Shown one piece after another: positions 1 to 11,408 of a stretch of DNA of 64,000 nt. The DNA is from Adenophora triphylla var. japonica (lineage: Eukaryota; Streptophyta; Magnoliopsida; Asterales; Campanulaceae). The notes under the pieces are model-generated. The model had not been told where the DNA came from. It made no database searches and worked only from the letters and a program-made list of their open reading frames with translations. The translations under genes were made by a program, and so were the position numbers. The DNA is taken from the NCBI GenBank assembly GCA_022495995.1, contig JAFEMH010000075.1, positions 124,001-188,000 of the forward strand. Direction: 5' to 3'. Positions within the stretch are counted from its first letter, which is position 1. Every line of letters begins with the position of its first letter.

Positions 1-1328
1 GTGGGGGTAGGAATCAATTGTTGTTGTTGAAAGGATATGAAAATGGAAGAGGCCAGAGGAAGAAGACAGGGAGATAATCTGTTTTGTGGGTATGATTTAA
101 TGAGTAATTTAATTATTATCTAGAGGGTAGAAAAGTAATTTCATAAATACTTAATTTTTAAAGAAATGATGAAAATAACATTACTAAGGCCAGCTATGAA
201 ACAAGATGTCAATTGTTTGGTGGGGGCGGGGGGAGGTATGGTTCATTGAACATTGAAGGTTCAATTAATTTCAAGAGACAGCTGTGATATAAGATGTCGA
301 CATACTCAATCCTATTCCTATTGGCTAGCAGTATGCTATATATAAATAATTGAATAGGACATCATTTAAAAAAAGCTAGCAGTCTGTACATATAAATAAA
401 TGAATAGGACATCATTTAAAAATTCTAGCTGTCAAGAATAAATTACTAGAGAAATAAATTACTAGAGAAAGATGATAACTACTGGGTGCTATTATTTGCA
501 CTTCCAAATTTTTAAAAAAAAAGTAGGGTAAAAAACCTCAATAATTTAAATGTATTATTACTTTAACTTGAAAACCGGACTGATATTTACTATTAAGCCC
601 CTCTATTTACTACTAGGTCTTAGGCTTATTAATTGTAATATTTCCCTTGTTCCATGAAATATGAATACCCCTTGTTTTTTTCCTTTTTCCTTCTCAATGT
701 TTTCTATTTTTATTACAAGATCACAAGTCATAAATAGTTAATTATTTATATTTGTACTTACAATAAATATATTTTTTTTCTCATTAATTTTCAAATCGAT
801 TTAAATACTCCCTCTGATTTAAAATATCTGTTGAATTTGAACTTTTTACAATTTTTTAAAGAAATACAATTATTACATCAACTTAATTATCAATATTATC
901 ATTATTTAATATCCGTCTCACTTACATTACTTCTCACCATAAATCAACTAATAAAGTGCAATTAAAATGATTAAGTACAAAGGGTTTAATTTTATATCTT
1001 TCTATTTTCTAGTGAAATAACCAAATCACATATGATTCATTAATTTTCCTTCATGTTTACAAACATAAAAACCTCCAATCATATTTATATTATATTAAAA
1101 TTATTTAAAGAAGTAAAAAAAAAATTGGCAACATGTTTTTCATATTTTTAACTAGAATAAGCCCGTGTCCGAGGACAAGTTTTTTTTTTTTTTCAATTAA
1201 GCCCGTGTCCGAGGACACGTTTTTTTTTTTTTATTCAAAAATTTTTTTTTTAAAGGGCAAAATGGGAAATTCGACACATGGTACTGTTCATAGTACTGTA
1301 GATAGTGGAGGTGGGTTTTATACTATAG
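1..1328. repeat. AT-rich module, copy 1 of 5
   Basis: A noncoding AT-rich module begins GTGGGGGTAGG and ends with ..GGGTTTTATACTATAG. It recurs at 1637, 24777, 26401 and 34418. It contains two short TATATATAAATAA stretches after GGCTAGCAG, a tandem pair of short palindromes followed by T-tracts near its 3' end, and no ORF of substance. Its first ~330 bases share phrases with the DC1 gene upstream region at 36840-37030. I do not recognise it as a named transposon family. Confidence 0.85.
1159..1232. repeat. Tandem palindromes CGTGTCCGAGGACACG, each followed by a T-tract
   Basis: Two consecutive units read AAGCCCGTGTCC-GAGGACACG followed by 11-16 T residues; the first is damaged by a C to A change in the second arm. 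The arms CGTGTCC and GGACACG are perfect complements around GA. The same pair is found in all five modules (near 2798-2854, 25937-25990, 27555-27607 and 35576-35624). Confidence 0.8.
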
Positions 1329-1636
1329 AATAAATGTTGTGAGTATGAAAAGTGATGTAGGAAAGAGAAAGTAGGGTAGGGAATAGTTAGTGGATATTTA
1401 TTGTGAGTATGACAAGCGGATCCCACAAATAAAGAAATAATAAAAAAAATCATTTTTGGATTGTGCCTTTTCAAATGGAATACCCGAAAAGGAAATTTAT
1501 GCCAAAAGGAAATTTATGCCATTGTTGTTGTTGAAAGGATTACATACTACTGCGTAGGTATAACCAAGGAGGGGTGGGGAGTTATTTGGCGGAAGTGGAA
1601 TGAAATTGGGAGGATGAAAGAAAGGTTCTTGGTTAG
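1329..1636. repeat. Truncated Stowaway-like MITE interior plus linker
   Basis: From 1329 to about 1460 the sequence matches the interior of the Stowaway-like element at 24380-24600, but without its CTCCCTCCG terminus. A short linker containing GAAATTTATGCC twice follows, leading into the next module. The same linker occurs at 24601-24776, 26225-26400 and 34242-34417. The small ORFs here are incidental. Confidence 0.6.
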
Positions 1637-2961
1637 GTGGGGGTAGGAATCAATTGTTGTTGTTGAAAGGATATGAAAATGGAAGAGGCCAGAGGAAGAA
1701 GACAGGGAGATAATTTGTTTTGTGGGTATGATTTAATGAGTAATTTAATTATTATCTAGAGGGTAGAAAAGTAATTTCATAAATACTTAATTTTTAAAGA
1801 AATGATGAAAATAACATTACTAAGGCCAGCTATGAAACAAGATGTCAATTGTTTGGTGGGGGCGGGGGGAGGTATGGTTCATTGAACATTGAAGGTTCAA
1901 TTAATTTCAAGAGACAGCTGTGATATAAGATGTCGACATACTCAATCATATTCCTATTGGCTAGCAGTATGCTATATATAAATAATTGAATAGGACATCA
2001 TTTAAAAAAAAGCTAGCAGTCTGTACATATAAATAAATGAATAGGACATCATTTAAAAATTCTAGCTGTCAAGAATAAATTACTAGAGAAATAAATTACT
2101 AGAGAAAGATGATAACTACTGGGTGCTATTATTTGCACTTCCAAATTTTTAAAAAAAGTAGGGTAAAAAACCTCAATAATTTAAATGTATTATTACTTTA
2201 ACTTGAAAACTGGACTGATATTTACTATTAAGCCCCTCTAGTTACTACTAGATCTTAGGCTTATTAATTGTAATATTTCCCTTGTTCCATGAAATATGAA
2301 TACCCCTTGTTTTTTTCCTTTTTCCTTCTCAATGTTTTCTATTTTTATTACAAGATCACAAGTCATAAATAGTTAATTATTTATATTTGTACTTACAATA
2401 AATATATTTTTTTCTCATTAATTTTCAAATCGATTTAAATACTCCCTCTGATTTAAAATATCTGTTGAATTTGAACTTTTTACAATTTTTTAAAGAAATA
2501 CAATTATTACATCAACTTAATTATCAATATTATCATTATTTAATATCCGTCTCACTTACATTACTTCTCACCATAAATCAACTAATAAAGTGCAATTAAA
2601 ATGATTAAGTACAAAGGGTTTAATTTTATATCTTTCTATTTTCTAGTGAAATAACCAAATCACATATGATTCATTAATTTTCCTTCATGTTTACAAACAT
2701 AAAAACCTCCAATCATATTTATATTATATTAAAATTATTTAAAGAAGTAAAAAAAAAATTGGCAACATGTTTTTCATATTTTTAACTAGAATAAGCCCGT
2801 GTCCGAGGACACGGTTTTTTTTTTTTTTAAATTAAGCTCGTGTCCGAGGACACGTTTTTCTTTTATTAAAAAAAAATAATTTTTTAAGGGCAAAATGGGA
2901 AATTCGACACATGGTACTGTTCATAGTACTGTAGATAGTGGAGGTGGGTTTTATACTATAG
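1637..2961. repeat. AT-rich module, copy 2 of 5
   Basis: A second tandem copy of the module at 1-1328, nearly identical along its length, again ending in the two palindromes with T-tracts (2798-2813 and 2839-2854) and the TTTTATACTATAG tail. A Stowaway element follows immediately. Confidence 0.85.
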
Positions 2962-2964
2962 ATA

Positions 2965-3249
2965 CTCCCTCCGTCTCAGCCTAAAGTAGACTTCTTTCCT
3001 TTTTGGTCTGTCTCAGCCGAATGTAGACTATTCTAAATGAAAGGAAATCTTTACTATTTTTTCCACTCATTCTCTCTCCTATTTTACTTTTACACTCACA
3101 ACACCAATCAAATCACTTTTCCTCCCACTCATTCTTTCTCCTATTTAATTTTTCATACTCACAATATTTCCTTCCACTTTTTATTTCTCTTATTTTTTCT
3201 TAATTTGTGTGCCCAAAATTTGGTCTTCATTGAGTTGGGACCGAGGGAG
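2965..3249. mobile_element. Stowaway-type MITE
   Basis: About 285 bp bounded by CTCCCTCCGTCTC and its inverted counterpart GGGACCGAGGGAG, flanked by TA on both sides. These are the termini and target duplication of the Tc1/mariner-derived Stowaway family. There is no coding capacity. Copies lie at 27713-27999 and 35760-36044. Confidence 0.85.
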
Positions 3250-3700
3250 TATGTTATGTTCTTTTCAACTCTACTAGCTATTGAAAAGTCATTAGTGTAT
3301 GAGGCATAGTACAGCCCACGTGATGATGTTTAAAGTATGTATGCATACACCAACCACTCAATCAATACTAACACACAAATAGTACCAACCATAAGTATCT
3401 AGAAAATGGACCATTTGAAGATATATTTTCTCCTTTCTTTTCTCCTTTCCCACTTACCACCTTACTAAATCGAATTTTCTTCATATAATATAATTAAGAA
3501 CTATATGCAATCCACATTAAAAAAAAAAAAAAATCAATTATATATTTATATGTATTTTATAGTTTCTTTCATATAAATGATTGTTTATCTTATCATATAC
3601 TGTAATTTATTAAAAATTAATTTGATGATAAAAAAGTAAAAACATTAGGCCTTATAAAGAAATTAATGAATATTAATCGATGCAATCGATAAGTAAATAC

Positions 3701-3991
3701 TCACTCCGTCCCGCTCGAAATGTCCCAACTTTTCTTTTTGGGTGTCCCATTTAAAATGTCCTTACCCAAAAAAGAAAAGTTTTTTATTACTTTTTTATTT
3801 GTGGGACCCACTTGTCATACTTACAATACATATCCACTAACTATTCTCTACCCCCATTTTCTCTTTCCTACATCACTTTTCATACTCACAACATTTATTT
3901 CACTATACACTTTTTTTCTCTCTTTCTTACATCACTTTCCTTAATTTTTGTGCATGGACCATTTTGAGACATTTCGGGCGGGCGGAGGGAG
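3701..3991. mobile_element. Stowaway-type MITE
   Basis: Terminal repeats CTCACTCCGTCCCG and CGGGCGGAGGGAG are flanked by TA. A sister copy is at 28445-28732 and a truncated one at 36493-36659. The interior reads like other elements of the family (GTGGGACCCACTTGTCATAC). Confidence 0.85.
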
Positions 3992-4423
3992 TATTTAGTA
4001 CCAGCTTTTTTTTTTTTTATTTTTTTGTCTACAAGTAATGACTTTGATTTTATTTTTAAAAATAAGGGTACAAAACAAGTAAATATTTATTTAAATTTTT
4101 GTATTGATTGCATGCAAAGTGGACTCACAAACCCAAAACACACTTATCATCTTCTACTTTAATAACCCTATAATATAGCTAAGTGTAAAGTTACTTTTTG
4201 TTTTTTTTTCTCAATTCATGAAAAACATTGAAAAGGTAGTGTATATAGAATTGAAGTAGTGGGAATAGAAATTCCCTAACTACTATGCCTGCCAACAAGA
4301 AGAGTGTCTAAACTAAATGAGAGATGACATTTTTTTTTCAAATTTGTTTTTACATCAATTACAACGACAATTTTCTTCGATATTTATTTAGGGACGGAGG
4401 GGATAGAAAGGATTTACGCATAG
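3992..4423. other. AT-rich spacer, no gene seen
   Basis: Low-complexity T-rich and A-rich sequence between the MITE and the protease fragment, shared with the sister block (28733-29163). I see no exon, RNA gene or repeat terminus. Confidence 0.5.
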
Positions 4424-6097
4424 AATGGAAATTGATTGTCATATGCCTTTTATTTTACAGGGAAGGAAACTGGCAATTGATTCCAGTTTCAGAGAGGTAT
4501 GAACTCAATATGCATCGTGTCACTTTCACTAACTCTGTTACGGAGTCTTTAAGACATGAATGAACAATCGTCTAGCACTCCGTGCTGCAAAACATATGAA
4601 TTTTTGTTATATTGTAGACATAAAATGAACAAATCTTTATATCATAAACTTTGTAGGTTAAACTACCTCGTGAGTTCATTAAGCTTTCACCTATATCCAG
4701 TGCCATCATTCCTCACAGAACCCCCGATGGTCATGTGTCCAAGACTGGATATGTGAAGTTATTGGCCTTCTCTCAGGTATTTAAGTTCCTGCTCATTTAG
4801 AAGTACAAGTTTACGGGGTGTTTATTAACTTGGTTTTAACAAAGGGCTACCCAATCGTTTAACAGACAGCTGCTTCTGATATGATCCTGTAAGTTATGAC
4901 ATGTTGTTATCTCCCAAAAGAAAATATGTTCAAAAAATAAATAAGATGAACGTGCCATCTGTTCATATTCTATTTTCTACAACTTGACTGTTTTTTGGTT
5001 TCTTCTTGTGATGCATAAAACAGGGTGGTTTGGTAAAAGCTGGATTGGATGTTGCACAAATATGGCTAGATGGAGATGACACTTGTAAACACAATAGACA
5101 GGGATGGGAACTTGTTACCCATCAACATGGTTAATGGGCATGCTCTTACCCGTGATCCACTTGTCGTGCTTGTAAGTTCAGCTGCATTTGCCTTCCAAAT
5201 TTCAATGTATATACTTCGGAAGACTAGAAAGCAATGATATAATCTCTCTTGGAAACAGGTAAACGAGGGAACTGCAAGTGCGAGTGAGATCTTGGCAGGG
5301 GCACTCCATGACAATGGCAGGCCAAAACTAGTGGGTCACAAAACCTTTGGCAAAGGAAAAATTCAGGTATTCATTGTTGTTTTATGCTTGAAAAGATTTG
5401 TCAACTTAAAAGTCTCTAGTAAAGAGTGATGGCCCAGGAGCACGAGGCTACCACCATTAAAGGGTCTCGGAAAGGTCTAATTTTTGCCATGTACTTTGAT
5501 GCGAAAAGAGGCACTCTTTGTTTCTTTTGTTTTAGTCACATAGGTGGAAGGGGTATCTCTGTTGTTAGACTATATATTCCACATCTCCTAGAGAACTAAA
5601 CATGGAATTACCAATTTGTTTTAAGGTGAAACCTCTAATCTAAGATGGTATCAGCCATTGGCCTTCTCGTGGTTGATGACGCCAAAGTCAGGGAACCTCA
5701 AAGTCAGAAGTTCCCCTGGCAGTCTGAGGAATGCCTGCCCTTTTTTCATTTAGGTCATCAACAAGTTTGTATAAAGTATGGTTTTTGGATGCAATTAAAT
5801 TTTTCAAACCAACTTCATTCATTGCAGAGTGTTACTCATCTGCATGATGGATCGGCTCTTTTTATCACAGTCGAAAAGTATTTATCACCGGCACTTCATG
5901 ACATAGACCAAGTTGGCATAACACCCGATGTCCAATGCACAACCGAGATGCTAAATTCACCAAAGAATTCATTTTTGAAAAGCAAGAACTCTCCTCCCTC
6001 CTCTTCCTTGGAAAAGGATTCATGTATATTGGTTGCAGAGCATGAGTTGGATATTCAAGGCTCCCAAGGCTCTGCCCTTGAAAGCTCGCAGTTCTGA
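4424..6097 (+). pseudogene. CTPA3-like C-terminal processing peptidase, 5'-truncated copy A
   Basis: Remains of a chloroplast-type carboxyl-terminal processing protease (peptidase S41A; closest in memory to Arabidopsis CTPA3). Family members cleave C-terminal extensions in the thylakoid lumen. Exons visible: 4657-4776 (VKLPREFIKL...YVKLLAFSQ), a stub of the next exon near 4865-4890 with most of it deleted, 5024-5171 (GGLVKAGLDV), 5259-5366 with the catalytic Ser region GTASASE and the Lys region TFGKG, and 5828-6097, which ends ESSQF-stop. All upstream exons for the transit peptide and PDZ domain are missing. A 2-bp deletion at DGDE and the internal deletion break the frame, so no protease can be made. 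The intron before the last exon contains SINE-like and LTR-leader-like debris. Confidence 0.85.
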
Positions 6098-6125
6098 AAC
6101 TCCTTTCACTCTGTATCATAGTCAT

Positions 6126-6127
<2 letters not shown>

Positions 6128-6170
<43 letters not shown>
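6128..6170. repeat. (AT)n microsatellite
   Basis: About 21 AT units just after the protease 3' end. Homologous tracts are at 30869-30898 and, split by two MITEs, at 11325-11726. Confidence 0.95.
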
Positions 6171-6173
<3 letters not shown>

Positions 6174-7190
6174 AATAGTTTCCATGTTACGGCTTGTGGG
6201 TGTACAAATTATTTGTAAATAGATGTATCCAAAATGATAGTCAATCTTTAGGTTCATGTATATTGTGACATTGATTGCTAGCTTCAATATAATTCATCAG
6301 CTTACGCAACATCTATTACTATATAAAAGATGAAGTCAATATAGCACTTTCCCTCCATAACTCTCACCTAGACACAATTTTGACTAGATTCATTTGCCTT
6401 AAGTATGGAAATTTTCGCCTCTTTGAATTTAAATTTCTGTATCTTTGGAGCTCATTTGTTAATTTAGTGAATTTTTGCCCTAGTGGGGATGTGATGAGCC
6501 ATGTAATTAGTGAAGATTTTTCTTTCATTCAACATGGAAAAGAATCTTTCATTTCTCCAACTTGGGTATCAACTATTAAGAGGGATTGATATTTTGAAAC
6601 CCCAAATTGTCCTTTAGTAAGAAGTTGGGTTGGGTTTTGGTAGGTTGATAGTGTAGTGTGTGGTGCAGTTTGTTTTCTTTATTTGGCCATAACAGCTTTG
6701 CCTACATGATCATGTGCCTTTCTCTGGTTTCTTTGAGCTAAACAAAATGCTAAAGTGATAAGGTAATAATTACTTCTTGTCTTTTTAAGAGTATGTAATC
6801 TAGAAATGATAATATTGGGATCATTGATGAGGTAATAACTAGGAGTGAAATTGATCTTGCTCTTGCTAAAGGTTCGGTGACAGTGAGAGCTAGGGATGGG
6901 CATGAGGATGAGAATTGCCGAAGTTTGAAGTCAGAGTTTTTGATTTGGAGGCTCGGAGCAGCAAGAGTGTTGCTAGATTATTCAAAATTAGTCTTTATAT
7001 CTATAGTGATTTTTTTTTTTAATTTAGTCCCTATAATTTATTTAAGTTTTTTGATCGTGCGTTTAACGCACGAGTGTTAGACTAATTTATTTTAAATGGA
7101 GTAAATAAAATCATTACAAGTAGAAAGCCTATATCTATACGAGGGAAGTTTTCAAACAATAGTTTCAAGTTATACTCCCCTTGTCTCTAA
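6171..7190. other. Downstream flank of protease copy A; contains the empty site of the copia insertion
   Basis: Noncoding flank shared by all three protease copies. GATGT at 6488-6492 is the intact target site of the LTR element found at 12075-22755 in the third copy. No convincing gene is present. A short palindrome (CGTGCGTTTAACGCACG) lies near 7054. Confidence 0.6.
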
Positions 7191-7561
7191 ATAGATGTCC
7201 AAATTTAAGAAATTATTGTTCCAAAATAATGAATCTTTTTCGTAAAAAACTTTGCCCCTAACACTTTTTATCAAAAAATGATTCATTATTCCTTTTAGGG
7301 CAAATGGCACATAGGTACCCTTAAGTTTTACAGAAGTTTTAATATGGGTACCTATATTTCATTTTTGACACTTTTGTTATATTCACACTTTGTGGCAATG
7401 TGGGTCAAAAGTGGATGGTTGTTAATGAAATTGGACGGAAGCTAACGTGGTGAACGAAAATTTAACGAACTTCTTTAAAAATTTGCATTATCCATCCTTG
7501 AAATCTTATTTCATTATATATTAATCATTTTTAGAATCAAATGTCAATTGAATATAAAATA

Positions 7562-7812
7562 CTCCCTCCGTAGAATCTTACCCATTTTACCATTTAGGGC
7601 GTCCCACTTATAAGTCACACTTCCTAAAAAGGAAACTTTTTAATACTTTTTTATTCATGTGACTCACTTGTCATACTCACAACAACTATCCACTTACTAT
7701 TCTTTACCCCACTTTCTCTCTCGTACCCACTCACAACTCCTACTTTAATAACATTATTTCTTATTTTTCGCGCGAAACAAGAAATGAGTAACCTTTTATG
7801 GAACGGAAGGAG
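7562..7812. mobile_element. Stowaway-type MITE (diverged)
   Basis: CTCCCTCCGTAGAATC at the left and ACGGAAGGAG at the right, with flanking TA. A sister copy is at 32290-32540. Confidence 0.7.
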
Positions 7813-7840
7813 TAAGATGTAAGAATAATAAAATCATATA

Positions 7841-8127
7841 CTCCCTCCGTCCCACACTAGTGTGGACCATTTTTTTGGGCACACTAATTAAGGAAAAGTA
7901 AGAGAGATAAATAATGGAAGGAGGTGTTTGTGAGTATGAAAAATTAAATAGGAGAGAGAATGAGTGGGAGGAATAGTAAATTGATTGGTGTTGTGAGTGT
8001 AAAAGTAAAGTAGGTGAGAGAATGAGTGGGTGGAATAGTAAAGATTATTTGCCATTTTTGACAGTCCACACTAATCTGAGACGGACCAAAAGGAAAATAA
8101 GTCAACACTAAACTGGGACAGAGGGAG
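7841..8127. mobile_element. Stowaway-type MITE
   Basis: CTCCCTCCGTCCCAC and GGGACAGAGGGAG termini, flanked by TA. A sister copy is at 32569-32855. Confidence 0.85.
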
Positions 8128-8319
8128 TATCTTCCAACCTCATATTTTTTTTTAAAGAACAATATCACATGTCAATTGTTTATAAATTAGGGTGTCAAAA
8201 TGTCAACTATCCTTCATCTTCAACCTCAATGGTGGAAAATGGGTTGTTACCTTCATCCTACTATATCATGGTAATAAGCTGGTGTTTTGGTTAAACTGAC
8301 GAAAGCTTTTATTCTTTAG

Positions 8320-11000
8320 ATTGGGATCAAAAGCTGCAACAAACAATGGTGGAAATGTTTCCACTTAGAACAGCAAAATCAGAGGAATGCTTTCCACTCT
8401 TGGAGATCCCTTTACTCGTATTATCAGTCCAAAGGTCTAACGCACATATTTCTAGTGATTAGAACTTGGTCCATACCTTTAAAAGATATTCTTTTACATG
8501 CCAAAGTTACACATGATATCGAATCATCATCAATAAATGTATGATGCGTTTTGTTACATGCGGTGAATACCAAAATTTTAGAATTGGAAGTGATGGAAAT
8601 GTTCAAGGAGTTGGTATTTTCATTAGCAATGAACCCAAAATGAGCCATATGGTGTGTGACTCTCCGTTAACACGTTTCTTTGCATCTTCTACTAGGTCTC
8701 ATGATTTACTTGGTAATGATAGGTTGAGACATGATTAACTTGTTCTACGATCCTTGAATCTTTTCTATAGAGGAATATGTGATGGTGTGTTGCTATTTAT
8801 AGACCATTATCCCCATCTTCCTAAACTTATGCAAGGAAACAATAGTCATATACTAATGCTAACTTGATGAAATTTTCAAATGTATTTAGCTTGTCATGTC
8901 TTGCGTAGAGGGTAGCCCACCGCTCGTGTTTGGTATACATGAAGGAGATGAGTTAATGGAAATCAATGGTATGTCCGTGATATTGAGCTGAATTGATTAC
9001 AAACTGTATTTTTTAGGATTCTGAATTGTGATTTACACAAACTAGATACCAAATGCTGACCATTACTTTATGATTCTTAGGGGAAAAGCTCAATGGTATT
9101 GGCAAAGTGAGGCAGCCGCACAAAAGCTTAGAGGACGTGTCGGGACAAGCTGTTTCAGTGAAGGTCCACAGTGTAAGAATACGGAATGTCCCATTAGGCT
9201 GCACCATTGTTTCCATGTCTTTTAGGGTACTTCCTATAGACTGTTTAAACGATAGAATGGAAATTGATTGTCATATGCCTTTTATTTTACGGAAAGGAAA
9301 CTGGCAATTGATTCCGGTTTCGAGAGGTATGAACTCAATATGCATCGTGTCACTTTCACTAAATCTGTTACGGAGTCTTTAAGACATGAATGAACAATCG
9401 TCTAGCACTCCGTATTGCAAAACATATGAATTTTTGTTATATTGCGGACATAAAATGAACAAATCTTTATATCATAAACTTTGTAGGTTAAACTACCTCG
9501 TGAGTTCATTAAGCTTTCACCTATATCCGTGCCATCATTCCTCACAGAACCCCGATGGTCATTTGTCCAAGACTGGATATGTGAAGTTATTGGCCTTCTC
9601 TCGGGTATTTAATTTCCTGCCCATTTAGAAGTACAAGTTTACGGGGAGTTTATTAACTTGGTTTTAACAAAGGGCTACCCAATCGTTTAACAATCGTCGC
9701 TTCCGATATGGAAAATGCGATTCATGAGTTGGAGAACCAGGGTGTACAATCATACATTTTGGATTTACGAAATAATCCCCTGTAAGTTATGACATGTTGT
9801 TATCTTCCAAAAGAAAATATGTTCAAAAAAATAAATAAGATGAACGTGCCATCTGTTCATATTCGATTTTCTACAACTTGACAGTTTTTTGGTTTCTTCT
9901 TGTGATGCATAAAACAGGGTGGTTTGGTAAAAGCTGGATTGGATGTTGCACATATATGGCTAGATGGAGATGAGACACTTGTAAACACAATAGACAGGGA
10001 TGGGAACATGTTACCCATCAACATGGTTAATGGGCATGCTCTTACCCGTGACCCGCTTGTCGTGCTTGTAAGTTCAGCTGCATTTACCTTCCAAATTTCA
10101 ATGTATATACTTCGGAAGACTAGAAAGCAATGATATAATCTCTCTTGGAAACAGGTAAACGAGGGAACTGCAAGTGCGAGTGAGATCTTGGCAGGGGCAC
10201 TCCATGACAATGGCAGGGCAAAACTAGTGGGTCACAAAACCTTTGGCAAAGGAAAAATTCAGGTATTCATTGTTGTTTTATGCTTGAAAAGATTTGTCAA
10301 CTAAAAAGTCTCTAGTAAAGAGTGATGGCCCAGGAGCACGAGGCTACCACCATTAAAGGGTCTCGGAAAGGTCTAATTTTTGCCATGTACTTCGATGGGA
10401 AAAGAGGCACTCTTTGTTTCTTTTGTTTTAGTCACATAGGTGGAAGCCTCGTGCTCCTGGGCCAATTTGTTTTACTATATATTCCACATCTCCTAGAGAA
10501 CTAAACATGGAATTACCAATTTGTTTTAAGGTGAAACCTCTAATCTAAGATGGTATCAGCCATTGGCCTTCTGTGGTTGATGACGTCAAAGTCAGGGAAC
10601 CTCAAAGTCAGAAGTTCCCCTGGCAGTCTGAGGAATGCCTGCCCTTTTTTCATTAGGTCATCAACAAGTTTGTATAAAGTATGGTTTTTGGATGCAATTA
10701 AAGTTTTCAAACCAACTTCATTCATTGCAGAGTGTTACTCAGCTGCATGATGGATCGGCTCTTTTTATCACAGTCGCAAAGTATTTATCACCGGCACTTC
10801 ATGACATAGACCAAGTTGGCATAACACCCGATGTCCAATGCACAACAGAGATGCTAAATTCACCAAAGAATTCATTTTTGAAAAGCAAGAACTCTCCTCC
10901 CTCCTCATCCTTGGAAAAGGATTCATGTATATTGGTTGCAGAGCATGAGTTGGATATTCAAGGCTCCCAAGGCTCTGCCCTTGAAAGCTCGCAGTTCTGA
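8320..11000 (+). pseudogene. CTPA3-like C-terminal processing peptidase, fullest copy B
   Basis: Same family as copy A but with more exons. Order: 8320-8434 (WDQKLQQTMVEMFPLR, then LSTLGDPFTR), about 8564-8651 (YQNFRIGSDGNVQGVGIFI), 8890-8968 (SCVEGSP...GIHEGDELMEING, the PDZ domain), 9081-9172 (EAAAQKLRGRVGT in shifting frames), 9487-9604, about 9692-9781 (MENAIHELENQGVQSYILDL), 9918-10067 (50 codons, intact), 10155-10262 (36 codons; catalytic ASASE serine and TFGKG lysine both intact), and 10731-11000 (90 codons with stop). The N-terminal transit-peptide exon is absent and a short deletion follows MFPLR. Frameshifts occur at 9100-9150 and near 9550. Several of these breaks sit at CAG/CTG-type positions and could be consensus errors, but the missing 5' end makes an intact gene unlikely. 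Confidence 0.85.
10325..10466. repeat. Inverted repeat in intron of copy B; SINE-like arm
   Basis: The phrase GGCCCAGGAGCACGAGGCT at 10327 returns inverted at 10446-10464 with about one mismatch over 26 bp, giving a ~142-bp foldback. The arm resembles the AGCCTCGTGC...GGG block of some plant tRNA-derived SINEs in reverse orientation. Copies A and C have only the left arm. Confidence 0.5.
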
Positions 11001-11036
11001 AACTCCTTTCACTCTGTATCATAGTCATTGCATATA

Positions 11037-11324
11037 CTCCCTCCGTCCCACCAAAACTGATACTTATTTCCTTTTTGGTCCGTCCCACCAAAACTGATAC
11101 TTCCCAAAATGGCAAGGGAATCTTCACTATTTACCCCACTCATTCTCTCTCCTATTTCACTTTTACACTCACAACATTCTCTCTCCTAACTATTTCTCCC
11201 ACTCATTCTCTCTCCTATTTAATTATTCATACTCACAACATTTTCTTTCACTTTTTCTCTCTCTTACTTTTTCTTAATCCGCGTGCCCAGAAATTTAGTA
11301 TCCGTTTTGGTGGGACGGAGGGAG
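11037..11324. mobile_element. Stowaway-type MITE inside the AT microsatellite (left)
   Basis: CTCCCTCCGTCCCACC and GGTGGGACGGAGGGAG termini, flanked by TA. Absent from the matching AT tract of copies A and C. Confidence 0.9.
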
Positions 11325-11336
11325 TATATATATATA

Positions 11337-11407
<71 letters not shown>
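11325..11407. repeat. (AT)n microsatellite
   Basis: About 40 TA units with one interruption, lying between two MITEs. Confidence 0.95.

Positions 11408-11408
<1 letters not shown>

Larger units (their letters stand above)
1..8229. repeat. Segmental duplication, copy 1 (partner 24777-32957)
   Basis: The whole stretch re-occurs at an offset of about 24.73-24.78 kb. Module pairs, MITEs, the protease pseudogene and the AT microsatellite are all in the same order, with only small indels and substitutions. Similarity stops after the phrase CAACCTCAA at 8229 and 32957. The left edge is cut by the window, so the true block may be longer. It holds no intact gene. Shared private features, notably the deletion inside one protease exon, show that this copy and 24777-32957 are closer to each other than either is to the third protease copy at 8320-11000. 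Confidence 0.95.

Noticed and set aside
1461..1646. 61-aa ORF starting MCLFKWNTRKG, repeated at 24601, 26225 and 34242
   Set aside because: Its repetition follows from the repeat blocks. It has no domain and crosses the MITE/module boundary.
5644..5660. TGGTATCAGCC resembling a tRNA-Met primer site inside the protease intron (also near 10549 and 30384)
   Set aside because: The match lacks two bases of TGGTATCAGAGC and no LTR pair can be delimited around it. At best it is a remnant of an old LTR leader.
5865..6287. 140-aa minus-strand ORF (also 30605-31015)
   Set aside because: It is antisense to the protease last exon and runs through the AT repeat.
7047..7078. Palindrome CGTGCGTTTAACGCACG as a possible regulatory site
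   Set aside because: A single short palindrome in noncoding flank, with no neighbouring gene to regulate; one copy is mutated (31791).
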